From: Acidobacteriota bacterium
Lineage (GTDB): Bacteria; Acidobacteriota; Vicinamibacteria; Vicinamibacterales; SCN-69-37
Assembly: GCA_021824055.1 (NCBI GenBank)
Contig: JAKALV010000201.1
Coordinates: 1-6,199 of the forward strand
DNA length: 6,199 nucleotides
Direction of reading: 5' to 3'
The position numbers were made by a program, and so were the translations under genes. Positions 6,105-6,199 of the stretch are shown piece after piece (position 1 is the stretch's first letter; each line of letters opens with the position of its first letter). The notes beneath the pieces were generated by a model. That model was not told the DNA's origin and did not search any database. It saw only the letters and a program-made list of their open reading frames with translations.

Positions 6105-6136
6105 GGGGCAAAGAGGCAAATAGCCAAAGGGGCAAT
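6105..6136 (+). repeat. Four diverged 8-bp tandem units (GGGGCAAA type)
   Basis: Consecutive octamers read GGGGCAAA, GAGGCAAA, TAGCCAAA, GGGGCAAT. They are the reverse complement of the TTTGCCCC units on the other side of the central stem, and in the same register about the axis near 6154. The third unit is the most diverged. Confidence 0.75.
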
Positions 6137-6183
6137 GAAGAGCTTAGAGACAGGCTGTCTCTGAGTTCTTCATTGCCCCTTTG
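6125..6183. repeat. Large palindrome: 28-bp stem, 3-nt loop
   Basis: Bases 6125-6152 pair with 6183-6156 without a gap, leaving a GGC loop. Of 28 pairs, 26 are Watson-Crick and two are T-G (6145/6163 and 6142/6166). Those two are G-U wobbles if the + strand is transcribed but A-C mismatches in a - strand RNA. The outer half of the stem overlaps the octamer runs. It lies about 85 bp upstream of the synthetase ATG, beyond its candidate promoter, and in no gene. It is not a standard terminator: no + strand gene runs into it. The best guess is a DNA-level inverted repeat or a small non-autonomous element. Confidence 0.9.
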
Positions 6184-6199
6184 CCCCTTTGCCCCTTTG
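6172..6199 (+). repeat. Tandem 8-bp repeat TTTGCCCC running off the window
   Basis: ATTGCCCC, TTTGCCCC, TTTGCCCC, then TTTG at the window end: three full units and half of a fourth, identical except for the first base. Together with 6105-6136 they form inverted outer arms around the central stem. Confidence 0.9.

Noticed and set aside
6041..6127. 29-codon N-terminal extension of the acyl-CoA synthetase
   Set aside because: It would place the family start motif unusually deep and would run through the inverted repeat and promoter-like sequence. No ribosome binding site was seen before it.
6125..6183. Rho-independent terminator
   Set aside because: No + strand gene leads into it, there is no U-run after the stem, and the loop is embedded in a symmetrical repeat. 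A gene beyond the right edge on the - strand could use it, but the stem carries mismatches in that orientation.
6105..6199. CRISPR array
   Set aside because: The units are 8 bp, contiguous without spacers and in mirror orientation. No cas genes.

Overview
The window is GC-rich bacterial DNA, densely coding, with six genes: two on the + strand at the left (one cut by the window edge) and four on the - strand filling the rest. The mix suggests a bacterium with anaerobic or fermentative capacity: a glycyl radical enzyme, an ADP-forming acyl-CoA synthetase and the hydrogenase nickel chaperone HypB. The high GC, the REP-like paired hairpins (GCAGGGCTTCAGCCCTGC type) and the chlamydial-like class of pyrophosphatase would fit an Acidobacteriota genome (Vicinamibacteria-like). 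That assignment is an impression from memory and is not proven by anything in the window.

Left part (1-1547, + strand). The C-terminal quarter of a glycyl radical enzyme, most like trans-4-hydroxy-L-proline dehydratase (HypD/PflD group), ends at 588. Immediately after the stop lies a two-hairpin, BIME-like repeat with a GTAG signature (590-655). Next comes rlmA, a 23S rRNA guanine-N1 methyltransferase with its zinc finger intact. rlmA meets the - strand genes tail to tail across only 24 bp, and that gap holds a 13-bp copy of the start of the same repeat.

Middle and right part (1572-6040, - strand, read right to left). The order is a fused 715-aa NDP-forming acyl-CoA synthetase, then hypB (34-nt gap, strong Shine-Dalgarno), then a secreted protein with two NGD-type beta repeats, a GQAQ linker and a LecA/PA-IL-like domain (62-nt gap), then ppa, whose ATG overlaps the previous stop as ATGA. 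The spacing suggests a single transcription unit. Acyl-CoA synthetase (ATP from acyl-CoA, ADP and phosphate) and pyrophosphatase fit a fermentative energy theme, but the secreted protein does not obviously belong to it.

Right edge (6041-6199, non-coding). A plausible sigma70-type promoter sits so close to the synthetase ATG that the mRNA could be leaderless. Its -35 box overlaps a 6-5-6 inverted repeat. Beyond that is a large palindrome: a 28-bp stem with a 3-nt loop, flanked on both sides by runs of the same 8-bp unit (GGGGCAAA on the left, TTTGCCCC on the right) in mirror orientation and running off the window. This palindrome is the strongest unexplained structure here. I see no clear new defence or metabolic system. 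The most original items are the palindrome, the GTAG-type paired repeat and the lectin-like protein coupled to ppa.
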